From Vavraia culicis subsp. floridensis (lineage: Eukaryota > Microsporidia > Pleistophoridae): 29,421 bases of DNA. Shown piece after piece: positions 26,201-29,421 of this stretch. The first letter of the stretch is position 1. Every line of letters starts with the position of its first letter. The stretch covers positions 45,565 to 74,985 of the forward strand of contig NW_007360633.1 of NCBI RefSeq assembly GCF_000192795.1, in the 5' to 3' direction. Below the pieces are notes generated by a model. The model saw nothing but the letters and a program-made list of their open reading frames with translations. It had not been told where the DNA came from and ran no database searches. Position numbers and translations under genes: made by a program.

Positions 26201-29010
26201 CTTCTACGAACAAATTCGCCATGTTCATCCAAAATTTCGCTCCACGGCCGGACATACTCCGTGAGCGAGGGCACATTGTTGCCAATGCTAAACATCCCCA
26301 AACCGCCCAACTCAACAGGTGCGTAGAAAATTACATCCGGGAATCGCGTGGGCATTTTGGAATTAATATGATTTTTTATCAGATTCAGGATTCTGTCCTC
26401 CCATTTGAGCACCACTTTCTTATGCTCGTCCGTCAGAAACTCTCTGTAGGTCACCACAAGGCTAAGCAGGTACATATTCCACTTCTCAATGATGTTCAGG
26501 AACGACTGAAAGGCGTTAATGTTTCTTATATGGTGCACGAACGAGCACATGCTTTCAATGGCAACCATTCTGCTCACATGCAGGTTATGAAATGAAAACT
26601 CGTTCGCTGTGAACACACGGTCACAAACCGCAAAAATGGACGTGAAACAGCCCCTGCGTGCTAACACGTTATCAAGGTATTGGTCATCAAACATTCGATC
26701 GCTGCGTGCTATGATCACCCTGTCGTCCTGTCTTACATAGAATACGCCTTGTTCTTTGAATAGGAAATCGATTGCAGCATAGTATGCCTCATAGATCAGG
26801 AACGAAAATTCAAATCCTTTGAGAACACCTATTCGGTTCACAAAGTTAATGTCCTTGTACACAACCGTGCAGTTCAGCCGGGCTATCAAATACTGCACAA
26901 TGTTGGTGTCAATGAAAATGCTGAGCACGTGGTGTAGCAAGTTCAGATCAATTGGCAGTGTTTTGATCCGGAAGGTGCAGAAGAATGAAAACGCCTTTAA
27001 ACGGAAAATATTGCGAATAAAAAGATCTTCGGTTCTGTTGAAGAAGTAGGAAATCCACAGATCAACGAATGAATCGATTTGGCGCTCCTCCTCGCTAACT
27101 TCGTATGTTGGTACTGCCGAACTGATGTTGTCCCTCAGTTTGAAATGCACCTCCTTGAACACACGCTGTGTTAGAATTCTGTTTTTAATCTCTGAGAGGG
27201 GCAGTGCATCTTCCACGTTCATGCTTCTGAGCATCTCCTCGTATATTTTATCTTCAAGTGGTTTATAATCTGCAAATAGCTCGTGAGCACGCTGTCCTCT
27301 CTCGTTCGTTGTTTGTTCACTTCCTGCTTCGTTTTGGCCATTTTTTCCTCTCAGGTCATTGGAACATTCTCGTTGTTCGTTGATGCTTTTGTTCTCAACA
27401 GAAGTATCTTTTACCTTCCTGCCTTTCACATCACAAACCTTTTTAATCTCACTTTTTTCCCGTACCTTGTTGAAGGGCATATCCTGCGATCGATTTACTT
27501 CATTCCCGGCGTCAAAGCGAAGCTCTTCATCATTCATTGCACTGAGCGGAAAAGGTACGTACTTACCATTTAACACATCTCTCATCAGCTCGTAGAAGCG
27601 AACACTCTCTTCAACATTCATTTTCATGTTCATAATTTCGTTTTGTCTCGTAATCTCTTTTCTGAGGTACAACCGTGCTATCCTTCCGATGTTTTTCCTT
27701 TGCTGTGACTTATCAATGTTACCGCTGTACATCCTTCTCCTGTTCATTACCGTGTTGCGCTCGTATCGCTTCATCTTCTCCTGGATGTACAGTTTTATGA
27801 TTCTGTCCAGCTCAACGTTGTTTGTGGAGTAGCTGAGACACGCCTTGTAGCTGCGCCACGCCTCTGTAAGATGTTCCAAAACGTGTTTGTTGTTCGTCTC
27901 TGCAAGTATTGCATCACGCATGTGTATCTCCTGTGCACTTTCTATGCGCTGTGAGGTAATCGTTTTCGGGTGAACTTCCCTTTTGTTGAGCACTCTGCGG
28001 GCAAGATTAGAGGCGTAGCGGTAGAGCAGAGGAATGTGTCCTCTAAAGAACGACAACCAAATGCGCAGCATACAATCGATCGAAAGAGTACCCTGGCGTT
28101 CATCCACCCGCCGTATGCACTTGCATTTCTTGATCTGCCGCATGATGCGATACTTGTGCCGGTACGCAGCCGTGTATTTCCCAACATTGGTCAGCACATC
28201 GTACACCGTGTTTATGAACATATGCTGATGGGCCATGCCGCTCCTGAATGCAACGTGTGCATCAACAATACACTTAAGGAACTTGAGCAGCTCTCTGTTC
28301 AGGTGAAACGTAAGACCGATTCTTCCTCTTTTTCTCTCCTTTGTTGTGATATCGCGGCTCTTTTTCAGATTAAAATTGCCGTCCACGTACAAGAACGTGA
28401 GGTCCTTGGCAAAGAGCACACTGGACAGGATCACATGGCCCTGTCGTAAGAGCTGCAGTGCTGCCTCCAGCCAATCAATTTCTGTCTCATAGAAGAATGG
28501 TGAATGTAACACTTCGTTGTACGTCTCCGATCGCGTGTTCTTCCTGTTTTTATACTCCTTCACACCGTACAGCGATCTGAGAGTGTTTGCATGGTGCGGG
28601 CTGATCGTGTTTATGCAACGTACTCTCGTTTTTAAAGGCTTTTTGATGCGTAAATTTGTTCTCGCATGAGCAGCACTTGTCAGCACGGGCTGTGCGCAGA
28701 AATTCGTAAAATTACCAGGATCGTACAAAAGGATTGGCTCATCGTCTTCTGAAAGCGGCACACGAATTAAATCATCGCTCTTTCTTGTCAAAACACCACA
28801 TCCACGCCTTTTAACCCGCTTTGCAACCGTTAAAATGCCTGTCTTGTAGAACATCACTTTCACGTATTTTAGCTCGGTGAGCGGCATCGTTGACAGCAGG
28901 TTAGAGATTGCCAGTGGTAGGTATGGTAGCGCGGTTATGTAATCTCTGTGCTTGTCCTTCAGTTGTTCTACTTTTTGTCGGAGTATTTCGGGCTGTACAA
29001 ACGGCTTCAT
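23245..29010 (-). CDS. PRP8: Pre-mRNA-processing-splicing factor Prp8
   Basis: Prp8 is the scaffold of the U5 snRNP and the spliceosome's active-site cavity. This 1921-residue version begins near the family's first conserved block (HRDYITALPYLPLAISNLL, TMPLTELKYVKVMFYKTG) and lacks the usual Pro-rich N-terminal about 100 residues. The large N-terminal and reverse-transcriptase-like regions follow. Within the linker/endonuclease-like region is a low-complexity insert (about residues 1150-1330) that includes five 7-residue Gly/Lys/Cys repeats (about 1160-1195). Next is the RNase H-like domain (VQFTWGNHKTNDIGVYTQRR, then GFVVGVDLLYN, MFNARTGVLT; about 1335-1600). Last is the Jab1/MPN-like domain (about 1760-1915, from IPKCLIDKLLEIS to MRYEYVLGTPAHFYDLENRF). 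It stops at FGVNHDI, before the conserved C-terminal tail. The ATG at 29008-29010 has a CCCC about 16 bases upstream. Presence of Prp8 implies a working spliceosome and some introns. Firm identification. Confidence 0.97.
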   Translation of the reverse strand: MKPFVQPEILRQKVEQLKDKHRDYITALPYLPLAISNLLSTMPLTELKYVKVMFYKTGILTVAKRVKRRGCGVLTRKSDDLIRVPLSEDDEPILLYDPGNFTNFCAQPVLTSAAHARTNLRIKKPLKTRVRCINTISPHHANTLRSLYGVKEYKNRKNTRSETYNEVLHSPFFYETEIDWLEAALQLLRQGHVILSSVLFAKDLTFLYVDGNFNLKKSRDITTKERKRGRIGLTFHLNRELLKFLKCIVDAHVAFRSGMAHQHMFINTVYDVLTNVGKYTAAYRHKYRIMRQIKKCKCIRRVDERQGTLSIDCMLRIWLSFFRGHIPLLYRYASNLARRVLNKREVHPKTITSQRIESAQEIHMRDAILAETNNKHVLEHLTEAWRSYKACLSYSTNNVELDRIIKLYIQEKMKRYERNTVMNRRRMYSGNIDKSQQRKNIGRIARLYLRKEITRQNEIMNMKMNVEESVRFYELMRDVLNGKYVPFPLSAMNDEELRFDAGNEVNRSQDMPFNKVREKSEIKKVCDVKGRKVKDTSVENKSINEQRECSNDLRGKNGQNEAGSEQTTNERGQRAHELFADYKPLEDKIYEEMLRSMNVEDALPLSEIKNRILTQRVFKEVHFKLRDNISSAVPTYEVSEEERQIDSFVDLWISYFFNRTEDLFIRNIFRLKAFSFFCTFRIKTLPIDLNLLHHVLSIFIDTNIVQYLIARLNCTVVYKDINFVNRIGVLKGFEFSFLIYEAYYAAIDFLFKEQGVFYVRQDDRVIIARSDRMFDDQYLDNVLARRGCFTSIFAVCDRVFTANEFSFHNLHVSRMVAIESMCSFVHHIRNINAFQSFLNIIEKWNMYLLSLVVTYREFLTDEHKKVVLKWEDRILNLIKNHINSKMPTRFPDVIFYAPVELGGLGMFSIGNNVPSLTEYVRPWSEILDEHGEFVRRRRTERRRGMIARGGHAGEECTASDETVVRNVRIRGRYKRYSTGDNPFAHFSSTLDGKLWSTRRYKYDMTEFFGGPERIISQSVLASINTPYDPQTLWHTTTYGTMTRAQLSGARLFPNRRFVFYWSPLINTSDVYVGYATVMDKSGIVMHGKLASLKMSYLKIFRDNLWMKICEGYVVELVRMNGCKKMVVDGKKWYGGMGADAVFANVSVYDGEYYDKKCCGEACGKGGETCGKGGETCGKGGETCGKGGETCGKGGEPVDDIKHGDAQGMAGEDRSSGRKHTNTMKHHERVNNGMSLTGEKGLGDEECSYTHQTARDREYVYGQDEKGYEYKNAGVNDRLSVQDPRKTINEMKSAQYEENVSVSSHGDENTVQVRSNIPCATRDMSSIVKADALWCDVQFTWGNHKTNDIGVYTQRRYLELKNDPLCFYPCEKGFVVGVDLLYNKVCAFGCLPVNLQLPQLAGLREYEVLRSRILKTLGLEVNEKVVGMKELSNSIIKYEEYMFNARTGVLTVEDSLNSKRGYDGHVIAKNASGSTQSCVVMDRSEGVKSKCKIFFPALRTLLTEEMKEQLRNNGINIYKHWKYSSYTNFCRFVLILNAYRISKNLVLSVRDIFGYKDDKELIVMEHFLKDVIINKYKEEHGIKRLLSNTEVKEIVFGMDVDVYKDLRIRTRDRIGDEIEKKVRSTNKEVKVDEKWKNWFKYSGTHTSRDRNTGKKKALNHSGEQRVDSALMSHGVMQSTEHGTKQIMRETFARYEMVLINRQKRSDANYSENGDDECDGPVNADLNRSQTFDLMANGLKCTALSEEAILSHTYQDMVFSSKHGQSLQIPKCLIDKLLEISSPQIPLLALVLKGNFTKIYSAKRYVARTAHPKDYFLALPPQYYNGKSVMLPSDPVIDINDITGMVLVSGTDEQMMNIHSHFKVPFAVGKASFLCADGYFLVPDKNYNFYFRSFDEHMRYEYVLGTPAHFYDLENRFGVNHDI
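25428..25532. repeat. 21-bp coding minisatellite inside PRP8
   Basis: Five tandem 21-base units (CACCACCCTTWCCACATGTC plus T). The first two have A and the others T at the variable position, and the fifth has CATGCCT at its end. Each unit encodes seven residues (Gly-Lys-Gly-Gly-Glu-Thr/Ala-Cys) on the minus strand, so copy changes keep the frame. Confidence 0.96.
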
Positions 29011-29421
29011 GTTCTGCAGTTGCGCGGGGTTAATAAATTCGTTTCAGCATAGTGCAGAGACACGGAATGACACCTCTCAGCGAATAGACTAGCGCGGCGT
29101 AGGGAACACGCCAAACAATACAGGTAAAATGATTGCACGTATAATTGTAAACGTGTATAAAAGATAGAAATGTGTTTTGACAGTTTGTACATCCTACAGG
29201 TAACATATCGTTCTAAAAAGAGATCGATGAAGCGTAAATAATGAGTTGGTGCTGTGTAAAGCAATAAAAGTATTTTTGGCGAAAGTTTCATCGTTCTGAG
29301 TAAATTTTGGTAAAAAGTCTGTAGCGCATCGTCCACCGGAACAATTAACGCTCTGCGGTAAGGAAACAAGCAAAAATATATAAATGCAAATTGCGAATGA
29401 GTAGAAGCGGAGTACCAAAGT
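29011..29421. other. Upstream flank of PRP8
   Basis: No supported gene. On the minus strand a frame from 29418 to 29194 is open to the window edge and reads a hydrophobic, signal-peptide-like stretch (FAICIYIFLLVSLPQSVNC). It has no ATG in view and could be the end of a gene outside the window or chance. Confidence 0.4.

Noticed and set aside
29007..29369. 120-codon minus-strand frame upstream of PRP8
   Set aside because: Overlaps the PRP8 start, has no recognised features and no start signal.

Overview
This window is nuclear DNA of a compact eukaryote, most probably a microsporidian. It carries intron-free genes for Prp8, importin alpha, a SUN-domain protein, the Sec11 signal peptidase subunit and an ITFG1/TIP-like protein. 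A large secreted-type leucine-rich-repeat (LRR) protein is of a kind often expanded in these parasites. Proteins are mostly a little shorter than their relatives. Many start codons directly follow a run of three to five C, the 'CCC-like' start signal described in microsporidia, and several stop codons are closely followed by AATAAA. The moderate GC, long spacers and a Helitron relic resemble the Trachipleistophora/Vavraia group more than Encephalitozoon, but that placement is inference. Start codons were chosen as ATG, using the C-run where present.

Layout. The left part (1 to about 10.2 kb) is AT-rich and gene-poor. It holds a partial secreted-type gene running off the left edge (1-286, minus), a SUN-domain gene (1445-2548, minus), a deleted and frameshifted Helitron (3830-4801, minus), a secreted-type LRR gene (5767-7773, minus) and a tRNA-Arg(CCT) gene (10175-10247, plus). 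From about 10.3 kb GC rises and genes become denser. The order is then ITFG1-like (11407-13155, plus), importin alpha (13563-15083, minus), an unknown Ser/Ala/Lys-rich protein with a coding minisatellite (16164-17309, minus), Sec11 (18579-19109, minus), a coiled-coil protein with a small C-terminal domain (19406-19924, plus), a small OB-fold-like protein (20467-20769, minus), an unknown 138-residue protein (21815-22231, minus) and Prp8 (23245-29010, minus).

Function. There is no operon-like pathway. The recognised genes are housekeeping functions of the nucleus (splicing, nuclear import, nuclear envelope, perhaps kinetochore and replication) and of the ER (signal peptidase, ITFG1-like). Spacers contain several minisatellites and a few short candidate genes whose frames are broken by one nucleotide, among them a possible Sm-like gene (22765-22988) and a small membrane protein (20854-21035).

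The observations most worth a second look are a Prp8 that ends before the conserved C-terminal tail which plugs Brr2, a Helitron deletion fusing its N-terminal domain to the helicase end, the broken Sm-like gene, and the recurrence of single-nucleotide breaks. I did not find a convincing new multi-gene system.
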